In this document: positions 17,448 through 25,963 of the stretch, piece after piece | How the letters are laid out: the number at the start of each line of letters is the position of its first letter | How positions within the stretch are numbered: the first letter of the stretch is position 1 | Source of the DNA: Flavimaribacter sp039888615 | Lineage (GTDB): Bacteria; Pseudomonadota; Alphaproteobacteria; Rhizobiales; Rhizobiaceae | DNA length: 64,000 nucleotides | NCBI GenBank assembly: GCA_039888615.1 | Contig: JBDQQS010000020.1 | Direction: 5' to 3' (one strand) | Translations under genes and position numbers: made by a program | Notes under the pieces: model-generated | The model's input: the letters and a program-made list of their open reading frames with translations, nothing else | Database searches by the model: none | Told to the model about the DNA's origin: nothing

Positions 17448-17963
17448 CTACAGCCGGTAGAGGATCTGGTCGTTCCAGAAACGATCCAGACGTTGCAACG
17501 CCTTGTTCATTGTCTGGAATTCTTCGGCGCTGATGCCTCCGACCTGTTCGATTGAACCGATATGGCGGTCATAAAGGGCGGCCACGACGTCGGCGACTTC
17601 CCTGCCCTTGTCAGTCAGACTGATGCGGACGGAACGACGATCGACGCGCGAACGGCTGTGATTAACGAAATCGAGATCGACCAGCTTTTTCAGATTGTAT
17701 GAAACGTTCGATCCGAGATAATAGCCGCGGCTACGCAGTTCGCCGGCCGTCAATTCCGAATTGCCGATATTGAACAGCAGAAGCGCCTGAATGGCGTTGA
17801 TGTCATTGCGGCCATTGCGGTCGAACTCGTCCTTGATTACGTCGAGCAACCGGCGATGCAGGCGCTCAACGAGCTGAAGGGATTCCATGTAAAGCGAACG
17901 CAAAGCATCGCGTTCGGCCTTCGGCGGAGACTGCTCCGCGCGCTGTCTGTTTTCCATTGTCAT
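17448..17963 (-). CDS. ldtR: MarR-family regulator, LdtR type
   Basis: A 171-residue winged-helix regulator. The segment NGRNDINAIQALLLFNIGN followed by ELTAGELRSRGYYLGSNVSY and the basic wing SRSRVDRRSVRISLTDKG match LdtR proteins described in Liberibacter and rhizobia, where LdtR controls an L,D-transpeptidase gene and stress tolerance. Recognition is from memory of the family, so the symbol carries some uncertainty. The putative target gene lies at 13287-14573, separated by two plus-strand metabolic genes. The presumed ribosome binding site GAGG before the ATG at 17963 is part of an inverted repeat (see 17963-18005). An alternative ATG is at 17957. Confidence 0.87.
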   Translation of the reverse strand: MTMENRQRAEQSPPKAERDALRSLYMESLQLVERLHRRLLDVIKDEFDRNGRNDINAIQALLLFNIGNSELTAGELRSRGYYLGSNVSYNLKKLVDLDFVNHSRSRVDRRSVRISLTDKGREVADVVAALYDRHIGSIEQVGGISAEEFQTMNKALQRLDRFWNDQILYRL

Positions 17964-18005
17964 GCCTCACTGTTATTTGCCGGTTGTTTTTTCCGGCTTG
18001 AGGCA
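17963..18005 (-). promoter_or_regulatory. Nested inverted repeat over the ldtR ribosome binding site
   Basis: On the plus strand TGCCTCA at 17963-17969 is matched by TGAGGCA at 17999-18005, and inside it GCCGG at 17979-17983 is matched by CCGGC at 17993-17997. In the ldtR transcript this folds as a seven-pair outer stem, an unpaired A-rich bulge and a five-pair inner hairpin with an A-rich loop. The outer stem includes the GAGG binding site and the first base of the start codon. It could be a translational control element or two half-sites for protein binding. Confidence 0.5.
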
Positions 18006-18087
18006 ACACTATCGAATACGTCTAAAATTCACCTTAAAATGCAGCATTAACGGGAGGTTACCTGAACGAATGCAAATTGAGGGTGAA

Positions 18088-18519
18088 TCAAATATTACTT
18101 CCGCCCATTTCGCTGCGCGGATTGAAGTAGATGATAAGCCGCAAAATCACATAGGTAATGACGACCACGCAGTGGATGGCGAGCAGGTACCAATAGTTTC
18201 CGTAAAGGGACGAAAACCCGCCATACATCAGAGACTCCGCCGCCGCCGCCACGATCCATACGACCGGTCCCCAGGACACCAGCATCCACAGACCGATGCC
18301 GGCGACTGGCCACAGTACGGCGAGGATGGCCACCGCGGCTTTCCAGTGCGATGGCAGAACGTCGAACCGCCATGCGCCGCCGCCATAGACGCCTATAAGC
18401 AGCGACCAGTACCACAGGCCGGCCCCAAGACAGTAAAAGGCCACGATCCTCTGGAAGATATCGAAAGCTGTTTCGGCCGCAGTGGGACGCGGCGGCATCG
18501 GCTCCTGGACATCGGTCAT
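18088..18519 (-). CDS. Small four-helix membrane protein, DUF6163-like
   Basis: A 143-residue integral membrane protein with four predicted helices (about residues 24-44, 58-80, 84-104 and 108-130), a cytoplasmic N-terminus rich in proline and a basic C-terminal end. It resembles the uncharacterised family often found beside ldtR in Hyphomicrobiales, for which no function is known. It starts two bases after the HIBCH-like gene stop, so the two form an operon, and it precedes ldtR by 124 bases. Confidence 0.75.
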   Translation of the reverse strand: MTDVQEPMPPRPTAAETAFDIFQRIVAFYCLGAGLWYWSLLIGVYGGGAWRFDVLPSHWKAAVAILAVLWPVAGIGLWMLVSWGPVVWIVAAAAESLMYGGFSSLYGNYWYLLAIHCVVVITYVILRLIIYFNPRSEMGGSNI

Positions 18520-18521
18520 GC

Positions 18522-19571
18522 TTAGGGCACTCCCTCAAGGTCGCCGGTTTCCAATGGCGTGAAATAGGCGTCCACCATGTTTTTTGTAACCTTGTCGAGA
18601 CTGTCTGGATCCCATTGCGGCGCCGCATCCTTGTCGATGATGACGGCGCGTATGCCCTCGTAGAAATCATGTCCCTGCAACATCCGCACGAGGATCCGAT
18701 ACTCCATACGCATGCATTTCGCCAGACTGCGTCCGCGGCCTTCGGCCAGCTGTCGGAACGTCACGGCCATGCTCACCGGACATTTGGAAGATATCTTTTC
18801 CAAACAGACAGTAGCAACCGGATCGGACTCCGTCCGAGATTGGAGATTGTCCATAACATCCGTAAGCGTGTTGCCCGCAAAAATATGCCTGATATGTTTG
18901 TGATCGTGGCTGGCCGGCGCCGCCTTCGCAGGATCGCACAGATCTGACAGAACCTTCTTCGGATTTCCGGTCTCCACAAGCGCGCGTAGAATTTCATCCA
19001 GATCAACAGACTGGGCGGTATGGGTGGCGACCCCGCATTTGAGCGCATCGCCGGATTTGACGCGGTCGCCCGTCAACGCAAGATAGAGGCCAAAATTTTC
19101 CTCCAGGCGCGGCAGGAAATGACTTCCGCCAACATCCGGGAAAAAGCCGATGCCAACTTCCGGCATGGCGAAAACCGCATTCTCGGTCATGACGCGATAT
19201 TGGCCATGGACCGATATGCCGACGCCGCCGCCCATGACGATGCCGTCTATCAGAGACACGATTGGCTTGGGATAGGCGCCCAGCCATGCATTGAGACGAT
19301 ACTCGTCAGCAAAGAAGCCATAAGGCGGATCGCTCGCCACGCCGCGCGCATAAACCTCCAGCAGATCTCCACCGGCGCTGAAGGCACGACCTCTGGCCGT
19401 GATCACGATGACCTGGACCTGCTTATCTGCCTGCCATTCGCCGAGCGCGGCTGACATGGCTTTGATCATGAGATGGCTAAGCGCGTTCAGCGCCTTTTCA
19501 CGAACAAGCGTGATGACGCCAGCCCGTCCGCTGATTTCAAACTCGATCTGGCCGGCTATGTTGAACTGCAT
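18522..19571 (-). CDS. 3-hydroxyisobutyryl-CoA hydrolase-like protein of the crotonase family
   Basis: A 349-residue enoyl-CoA hydratase/isomerase-superfamily enzyme of the HIBCH branch, which hydrolyses 3-hydroxyisobutyryl-CoA in valine breakdown. The oxyanion-hole segments are RGRAFSAGGDLLEVY (about residues 59-73) and GIVMGGGVGISVHGQYRV (about 110-127). The catalytic Glu/Asp segment MPEVGIGFFPDVGGSHFLPR is typical of HIBCH rather than ordinary hydratases. GGAGGG precedes the ATG at 19571. It is divergent from hemB. Confidence 0.85.
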   Translation of the reverse strand: MQFNIAGQIEFEISGRAGVITLVREKALNALSHLMIKAMSAALGEWQADKQVQVIVITARGRAFSAGGDLLEVYARGVASDPPYGFFADEYRLNAWLGAYPKPIVSLIDGIVMGGGVGISVHGQYRVMTENAVFAMPEVGIGFFPDVGGSHFLPRLEENFGLYLALTGDRVKSGDALKCGVATHTAQSVDLDEILRALVETGNPKKVLSDLCDPAKAAPASHDHKHIRHIFAGNTLTDVMDNLQSRTESDPVATVCLEKISSKCPVSMAVTFRQLAEGRGRSLAKCMRMEYRILVRMLQGHDFYEGIRAVIIDKDAAPQWDPDSLDKVTKNMVDAYFTPLETGDLEGVP

Positions 19572-19740
19572 TGCAGGCCCTCCACGTCAGAAATTACCCT
19601 TCGTCTATGCAAAGCCTTGCGCATGCCGTCAATGGCCGCAATGGAAATGTTGTCGCATGGTTCCGGTTATGGGTTTGGCGCAACAGCAACGACATGATAA
19701 GGAAGCGGCAAGGCAAATACTGGACATCAGCGGAGCACAC

Positions 19741-20772
19741 ATGAACCGCCAATTCTCCCGGAACACTCTCGGCCGCGGCGTTGACGACATTACCGGCAGC
19801 CGGCGCATGCGCCGCAACAGAAAGGCTGACTGGACCCGTCGGCTGGTGCAGGAAAACCGGCTCACCGCCGACGACCTGATCCTGCCGATCTTTGTCGTCG
19901 TCGGCGAAAACCGCAGCGAACCGATCGAAGCGATGCCTGGTCTGTTCCGGTTATCGCCGGATCTTGCGGCGCGCAAAGCGGAAAGAGCGGCCGAACTCGG
20001 CATCCCGGCTATCGCCACCTTCCCGGCCATCGACGCCGAACTGAAGGACAATTCCGGTTCGCATATCCTGAATCCGGACAACGTCATCAATCAGGCGTCG
20101 GCGGCTATAAAGAAGGCGGTTCCCGAAATCGGAGTAATCACCGATGTCGCTCTCGACCCGTTCACCGACCATGGCCATGACGGCGTCCTGCGGGACGGCG
20201 AGATCCTGAACGACGAAACCGTCGCGCAATTAACGGAAGCCGCGCTCCTGCAAGTGGAAGCCGGCGCCGATATCATCGCACCTTCCGACATGATGGACGG
20301 CCGCATCGGCGCGATCCGCGAGGCGCTGGACCGAAACGGTCACCAGAATGTCGGCATCATGTCCTACGCGACGAAATTCGCGTCCTCATTCTACGGGCCC
20401 TATCGCGAGGCGATCGGCACACAAGGCCTTCTGAAGGGCGACAAGCGCACCTACTATGTCGATCCAGCCAATAGCGACGAGGCTGTGCGCGAGGCGGCGC
20501 TCGACGTCGAGGAAGGCGCGGACATGATCATGGTCAAGCCGGGCCTGCCCTATCTCGACATCATCTTTCGACTGAAGCAGACTTTCGAAATGCCGACCTT
20601 CGCCTATCAGGTGTCAGGCGAATATTCGATGATCAAGGCCGCCGCGCAAAACGGCTGGATCGACGGCGAAAAGGTGATGATGGAAAGTCTGCTCGCCTTC
20701 AAGCGCGCCGGTTGCGACGGAATACTCAGCTATTTTGCAGAGGAAGCGGCGGAACTTCTCCAGAAGACCTGA
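19741..20772 (+). CDS. hemB: Delta-aminolevulinic acid dehydratase (porphobilinogen synthase)
   Basis: A 343-residue HemB that joins two 5-aminolevulinate molecules to porphobilinogen for heme and cobamide synthesis. The two Schiff-base lysines are K212 in SYATKFASSFYGP and K266 in MVKPGLPYLD. The metal region reads DVALDPFTDHGHDG, with Asp/Ala in place of the zinc cysteines, so this is the magnesium/potassium-type enzyme usual in alphaproteobacteria. The ATG at 19741 follows GGAG and gives the family length; a much longer in-frame extension overlaps the divergent hydrolase and is spurious. Confidence 0.96.
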   Translation: MNRQFSRNTLGRGVDDITGSRRMRRNRKADWTRRLVQENRLTADDLILPIFVVVGENRSEPIEAMPGLFRLSPDLAARKAERAAELGIPAIATFPAIDAELKDNSGSHILNPDNVINQASAAIKKAVPEIGVITDVALDPFTDHGHDGVLRDGEILNDETVAQLTEAALLQVEAGADIIAPSDMMDGRIGAIREALDRNGHQNVGIMSYATKFASSFYGPYREAIGTQGLLKGDKRTYYVDPANSDEAVREAALDVEEGADMIMVKPGLPYLDIIFRLKQTFEMPTFAYQVSGEYSMIKAAAQNGWIDGEKVMMESLLAFKRAGCDGILSYFAEEAAELLQKT

Positions 20773-20886
20773 CAGCGCGCGCGCCCTGCGCCAACTTGAT
20801 ATCACAGGTCGCAATACCCACTTGCTGAGTGTTCGCGCGCGGCCATGCAACCGTGCGAGAGAGCAAAAAGCACTGGAGACGAAGTT

Positions 20887-21363
20887 ATGTCGCTTGCGGA
20901 AGCAGATGTCGTTGTGGACAGAAACTCCGATCTGGACAGCTGGAAAAGTTTCAGCGGCGTGCGGTCGCGACGGGTTTTCGCGTTCCTGATCGACTACGCT
21001 TTAATCTTGGCGCTTTGTGTGCCGGCCGCGGTGCTGGTTTTCTTTATAGGCGTTTTCAGTCTTGGCCTTGGCTGGATGCTCTATTCCATCCTCTTCTTCC
21101 TGGTCGCTGTGCCCTATATCGGCCTGACGCTGGGCGGCTTGAACCAGGCAACGCCCGGAATGCGCCTCAATGGCATCAAGATGGTGCGGCTTGACGGCGC
21201 GCCGGTCGACTCCATGCTCGCGATCGCGCATGGCGCGCTGTTCTGGATCGGCAATGCTGTGCTGACGCCGCTGATTTTGCTCGTCAGCTTGTTTACCGGC
21301 AAAAAACGCCTGCTGCACGACATGCTTCTGGGCGTTGTCGTCATCCGCGACGAAGCTGCGTAG
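20887..21363 (+). CDS. RDD-family membrane protein
   Basis: A 158-residue inner-membrane protein with the RDD signature: an Arg-containing segment before the first helix (RRVFAFLIDYALIL), a second helix near 50-75, the QATPGMRLNGIKMVR segment, and the C-terminal LLHDMLLGVVVI. Three helices are predicted. RDD proteins are poorly defined, with some linked to Na+/H+ exchange. GGAGAC lies upstream of the ATG at 20887. In this order an RDD gene commonly follows hemB and precedes bpt; here a DUF4153-type gene and an SLC13 transporter intervene. Confidence 0.85.
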   Translation: MSLAEADVVVDRNSDLDSWKSFSGVRSRRVFAFLIDYALILALCVPAAVLVFFIGVFSLGLGWMLYSILFFLVAVPYIGLTLGGLNQATPGMRLNGIKMVRLDGAPVDSMLAIAHGALFWIGNAVLTPLILLVSLFTGKKRLLHDMLLGVVVIRDEAA

Positions 21364-21464
21364 GCGGCAAAACAACCTATACGGTCATATTGAGGCCTTG
21401 GTTCCCATAAAGATGGCGTGGCGGTTTGTTTCAGTCGCTTCAAATCTCCCGAGGGATATCCCAA

Positions 21465-23181
21465 GTGTCATTTCTGAACGGCATTGTGACCCGCGCGCCT
21501 TCGATTTCAAAGACATTCGCACGATTTCCGATGCCCGTGCTGGCAAGTGTGATTGCGGCGGTGATCGCCAATCTCGACATTGCCGAACTCTACAAGCTCG
21601 CTGACTACGATAATGAAATTCCTGGCTACAGCCAGTTTTCTCCCACTCAGATATATGCGGCGCTGACAGCCGCCTTCTTCGCATCCGGCGCGGCCCACCT
21701 GTTCGCGGAAAGCGTGCGTTGGAAAACAGGCGCGAATTATGCTTTTGCCGGGAATTCTTTTGCTTCTGATGGTTTCCGGCTTTCTACGCGGGCGCAACGA
21801 CGATCTAGCTCTGTGGACTTTCAACTACGGTCTTGGCCTTGCTGTCATCCTCGCCGGGCTCGCTGCGCTTGCGTTCATTCTTGGAGCCTACGCAGTTCTT
21901 GCAAGTATCGACTATCTTTTTGAACTCGATCTCAAATACGACATCTATGACCATGTCTATATGACTGGGTTGCTACTTGTCGCGCCGCTCTTCGGATTGG
22001 AGATGGTCCCGTCAGATTTGCATGGTTCAGGCGAAATAGAGAAGAAGGGGCTCACATATCGGGTTCCTCTTCTCCTTCTTAACTATCTCCTGCTCCCACT
22101 TCTGCTCATCTACACAATTGTTATATACGCCTACGCCGCGAAGACCGCCCTTGCATGGGAACTCCCGCGTGGACAGGTGGGAGTAATGGTTCTGTCCTTT
22201 GCCGCCGGTTGCATCTCGACCTGGATGCTGGCGATCCCCTATCGCGACAGCAGTTCCTTCTTGCTGCGGCTGTTTCGGAAAAGCTGGCACTGCCTGCTGA
22301 TCGTCCCGCTTGTTCTCTTCGTCATAGGAACCTACCGACGCGTGTCCGAATACGGGATAACCCCGGAACGTTACGGACTTATCCTCGTTGGAATCTGGAT
22401 CGTCGGCATGATCTGCCTCTTTGCGATACGCAGACAAAAGGTCCAGCTGCGTGTTGTCATCGCCACACTCGCCATCATGCTGATGTTGGCGTCCTTCGGA
22501 CCGTGGGGCGCGGCTGACGTTTCCGTTCGCGACCAGTTCGGGCGACTGGTCGCATTGCTGGAAGAAAATCAGATTCTGGTAGACGGCAGGCTGACGCTTC
22601 CGAATACAACAGGAAAGTCGGCCCGACAGGAAATTCGGTCTATCGTAAAATTCCTGTCAAAGGCTGGACGATTGGACGAACTCGTCTCCCTGAATAATCA
22701 GCCATTGCGACACCGAATCGCCAACAATGCAGACAGGCAATCGATCGCAAACATGTTGTCAGGGAACGAAGAGAAACGAGACATATTCCTGACTGTCATA
22801 TTCCGTGCGAGTGAGGCTGCAAACCTCGAACTCCGTGGGCCAGGTATTGTTTCCGGTCCGTATTTCCTTTCCGATTCCGACAGGCGCTATTCCAGTTCGG
22901 ATCCAAACAAACTGACTAGGGAGCTCGATGCGGGCAAGGTTTTAGTCGATTATAAAGATAAGCACTGGGAAATTGCCTACCGAGTGCTCTTGGATAAAGT
23001 GCAAAATCGTCACCCTACAACAATGAACGAGGCGATGCCGTTCGCACTTGACGGATCGCAAGGACAGGCTTGGCTTGTTGTCCAGCGTCTGACTGGTGAC
23101 TTGGACGTGGCGCCTGGTGACGGAGCGGATGCATCCGTAATAGATCGGCTGACGGCAATGGTCGTTATTCTTCCCGACTAA
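21465..23181 (+). pseudogene. DUF4153-type membrane protein, split by a frameshift near 21723-21740
   Basis: The first part reads from a GTG at 21465 (GAGGG upstream) and codes for an N-terminal membrane segment ending AAFFASGAAHLFAESVRW. The rest, 21739-23181, codes in the next frame for MLLPGILLLLMVSGFLRG, a further series of helices to about 22510, and a soluble C-terminal domain. Removing one A from the AAAA run at 21723-21726 would join them as SVRW-K-QARIMLLPG, giving about 571 residues, near the length of DUF4153 proteins. The frames overlap from 21667 to 21923, so a real or assembly-derived single-base insertion is the simplest reading. The downstream frame alone (480 residues) could still be expressed. 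Function unknown. Confidence 0.65.
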
Positions 23182-23331
23182 ATCTCGTCGCTCCAAAACG
23201 GAATTCTGAAAACATCCCCTTCCCGGCAATGAAATCCTGAATCGGGACTGATATTCGCAACAAGCCGCTTTGATGGCGCCAATTCCATCGCTAAGATCGC
23301 GCACCGTGCAATAATATATTCAGGGCGGCGC

Positions 23332-25170
23332 ATGCACGAATTTCATCTCTACGCGACATACGCGATCATCTTCTGGACGATTGTGGCCTTTGTCAGCGAG
23401 CGGTTCTCCATCGAAACTGTTTCTCTGGGCTGCCTGTCGGCCGTCCTTCTGCTGTTCGGCGTGTTTCCTTATGAACAGGCCAACGGCCAAATTCTGGATA
23501 TGCGAAGCATTCTTGCGGGCTTCTCCGATCCGGCGCTTGCAACCGTGATTGCACTGCTGATCGTCGGACAGGGTCTGTTCGCCACGGACGCAATCGACGG
23601 ACCGGCAAGGTTCATCAGCAGGCTCGGCGGATCGAGCAAGAACCTGACAATCTTCATCGTCATCATCGCCGCCGGTCTTCTGAGCGCCTTTCTCAACAAT
23701 ACGCCGGTGGTGGTGATCTTCATCCCCATTCTCACCGTGATCGCGGCGCAGCGGCGATACCCCGGATACAAGGTGTTCATGCCGCTGTCCTTCATGAGCA
23801 TCCTCGGCGGGATGACAACGCTGATCGGTTCGTCCACCAACCTGATCGCAGCGGGCGTCGCTGACGATTTCGGCGTCTTCATATCGTTCTTCGACCTGAC
23901 CGGCATGGGGTTGATGCTCGCTGTCGTTGGCGGCCTCTACGTCATCTTTCTGATGCCCCGCATGCTTACCGAGCGAACTTCGACAATAGATCGCGCCAAG
24001 ACCGACCGCGGAACCCAGTTCATCGGTGAAATTCCCATCACTACAGGGCACCCCTTTGCAGGCATTGCATCCAAGTCCGGGATATTTCCGGGCATCAAGG
24101 ATCTGACGCCGCGGCTGCTTTTGCGTCGCGATGTTCCGTTTCTCCCGCCTTTCGAGGACATCACATTGTCGCCGGGAGACACGCTGGTAGTGACCGGCAC
24201 GCGCAAGGCGTTCTCTCGCTCGCTCGCTCATGGCAATGCGATCGCCGATACGGATGAAAAGAACGAGAATGGCGAAGCAGCAGAAGACGCGCAGGAGTCG
24301 GCGCGGCCGGGGCCGGGCTATCACCTGGCGGAGGCGGTCGTTGCGCCGGGCTCGCGTTTTGCCGGCCGCACAATCCAGCTATCCGGCATCCGCGCCCGTT
24401 TCGGTATCTCCGTGCTCGGCGTGCAACGAAAGAGTCGCATGGCGCGCACGCCATTGTCCGAGATCCGGCTTGAGCCCGGAGACACCCTGCTTCTCGGCGG
24501 CAATTATGAGCAGATCACGCAATTGCGCGGCGACCACGACCTTTTGCTGCTTGAACATTCCGCCGAGGCGGTGCCGCAGAGCCGAAAGGCCAAGATCGCC
24601 TTTGCCATTTTCGCCGCAATTGTAGTGCTGGCGGCCTTTGAGGTGGTCCCGATCGTTGTCAGCGCCATCACCGGTGCGGCGCTGATGATGGCAACCGGGT
24701 GCCTAACCATGTACCAGGCGGTGCGCGCGTTCGACCGTCAGATCTATCTGCTTGTCGGCTCGTCCATCGCGATGGCGACGGCGCTCGACAGCACCGGAGG
24801 CGCAGCGCTGATCGCCCAGGGCTCGGTCGACCTCCTGCAAGGCGCGCCGGTGCCAGTCATCCTGTCTGTCCTGTATCTGGTCATGGCAGGCGTCACCAAT
24901 GTGTTGAGCAACAATGCAACGGCGGTTCTGTTCATGCCGATCGCACTGAATATGGCGCACGGACTTGGCGCTTCTCCGGTCGCGTTCGCCTCGGCCGTCA
25001 TCTTCGCGGCGAACACCTGTTTCGCCACCCCGATCGCCTATCAGACCAACCTGCTGATCATGGGACCTGGTCATTACAGCTTCAGAGACTATCTTAAAGC
25101 TGGCCTTCCTCTGGTTTTTATTGTCTGGTTGGCCTTTTCACTTCTTGCACCGTGGTATTATGCGTTGTAA
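23332..25170 (+). CDS. SLC13/DASS-family transporter with two TrkA-C domains
   Basis: A 612-residue transporter of the divalent anion/sodium symporter superfamily. N-terminal helices carry the SLNNTPVV-like hairpin motif (SAFLNNTPVVVIFIPI, about residues 122-137) and LIGSSTNLIAAGV; the symmetric C-terminal half has NVLSNNATAVLFMPIA and ANTCFATPIAYQTN. The central cytoplasmic insert (about 215-410) contains two RCK_C/TrkA-C ligand-binding modules (SPGDTLVVTGTRKA and EPGDTLLLGGNYEQ). Substrate may be a carboxylate, sulfate or other anion; sequence does not decide. A strongly charged, low-complexity linker of about 20 residues separates the two TrkA-C modules. Confidence 0.88.
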   Translation: MHEFHLYATYAIIFWTIVAFVSERFSIETVSLGCLSAVLLLFGVFPYEQANGQILDMRSILAGFSDPALATVIALLIVGQGLFATDAIDGPARFISRLGGSSKNLTIFIVIIAAGLLSAFLNNTPVVVIFIPILTVIAAQRRYPGYKVFMPLSFMSILGGMTTLIGSSTNLIAAGVADDFGVFISFFDLTGMGLMLAVVGGLYVIFLMPRMLTERTSTIDRAKTDRGTQFIGEIPITTGHPFAGIASKSGIFPGIKDLTPRLLLRRDVPFLPPFEDITLSPGDTLVVTGTRKAFSRSLAHGNAIADTDEKNENGEAAEDAQESARPGPGYHLAEAVVAPGSRFAGRTIQLSGIRARFGISVLGVQRKSRMARTPLSEIRLEPGDTLLLGGNYEQITQLRGDHDLLLLEHSAEAVPQSRKAKIAFAIFAAIVVLAAFEVVPIVVSAITGAALMMATGCLTMYQAVRAFDRQIYLLVGSSIAMATALDSTGGAALIAQGSVDLLQGAPVPVILSVLYLVMAGVTNVLSNNATAVLFMPIALNMAHGLGASPVAFASAVIFAANTCFATPIAYQTNLLIMGPGHYSFRDYLKAGLPLVFIVWLAFSLLAPWYYAL

Positions 25171-25210
25171 TTTTTTTGTGGTCGATATCAGGTGAAATAA
25201 TTTACGATCG

Positions 25211-25963
25211 ATGACCAACCAACCCGTCCATTCTCCCCAGTTCTTTCTTACGGCGCCGTCTCCGTGCCCGTATCTCGACGGGCAATTTGAACGCAAGGTG
25301 TTCACGCATCTCGTTGGCGAGAAGGCGGCGGAACTTAATGACCTGCTGACGCAGGGAGGGTTCAGACGATCGCAGAACATCGCCTACCGGCCGGCCTGCG
25401 AATCCTGCAGAGCCTGCGTTTCAGTGCGCATCGTGGCCAGCGACTTCGAACCAAACAAATCCATGCGGCGCAATCTGGCGCGCAATTCGGACATAGCGGC
25501 GCGCGAATTCCAGGCGGAGCCTTCAAGCGAGCAGTACGCCTTGTTTAGGGATTATCTCGACGCCCGCCACCAGCGAGGCGGCATGTCGGATATGACGGTT
25601 CTCGACTACGCTATGATGGTGGAAGACACCTATGTGCCGACCAAAATCATCGAGTATCGCATCGAGGGCGAGCCGGATCCCGACGGGAGCATTGCCGAAC
25701 AAGGTCGGCTCATCGCCGTCGCGCTGAGCGACATCATGGGCGACGGCCTGTCGATGGTTTATTCATTCTTCGATCCCGATTACGCTTCGCGTTCACTCGG
25801 CACCTACATGATCCTCGACCATATCCAGCGCGCCAAGGATCGAGGTCTGCCGCATGTCTATCTCGGCTACTGGGTCGAAGGATCGCGCAAAATGGAATAC
25901 AAAACCCGGTTTCGCCCGCAGGATCACCTGGGCCCAAGCGGCTGGGAACGCTACGAAGACTAA
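25211..25963 (+). CDS. bpt: Aspartate/glutamate leucyltransferase (arginyltransferase family)
   Basis: A 250-residue aminoacyl-tRNA-protein transferase that adds Leu to proteins with N-terminal Asp or Glu, feeding ClpAP through the N-degron pathway. The N-terminal ATE domain has FFLTAPSPCPYLDGQ and the cysteine cluster YRPACESCRACVSVR; the C-terminal domain has LGTYMILDHIQRAKDRGL and GYWVEGSRKMEYK. No strong binding site is seen before the ATG. Its TAA overlaps the convergent speB stop codon. Confidence 0.93.
   Translation: MTNQPVHSPQFFLTAPSPCPYLDGQFERKVFTHLVGEKAAELNDLLTQGGFRRSQNIAYRPACESCRACVSVRIVASDFEPNKSMRRNLARNSDIAAREFQAEPSSEQYALFRDYLDARHQRGGMSDMTVLDYAMMVEDTYVPTKIIEYRIEGEPDPDGSIAEQGRLIAVALSDIMGDGLSMVYSFFDPDYASRSLGTYMILDHIQRAKDRGLPHVYLGYWVEGSRKMEYKTRFRPQDHLGPSGWERYED

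Noticed and set aside
17448..17963. Multiple-antibiotic or aromatic-degradation MarR regulator
   Set aside because: The specific segments and the nearby L,D-transpeptidase fit LdtR better; no efflux or aromatic pathway genes are adjacent.
23320..24324. Minus-strand frame of 334 codons antisense to the SLC13 transporter
   Set aside because: The product is Arg/His/Glu-rich and lacks any domain, while the plus strand has a full transporter.
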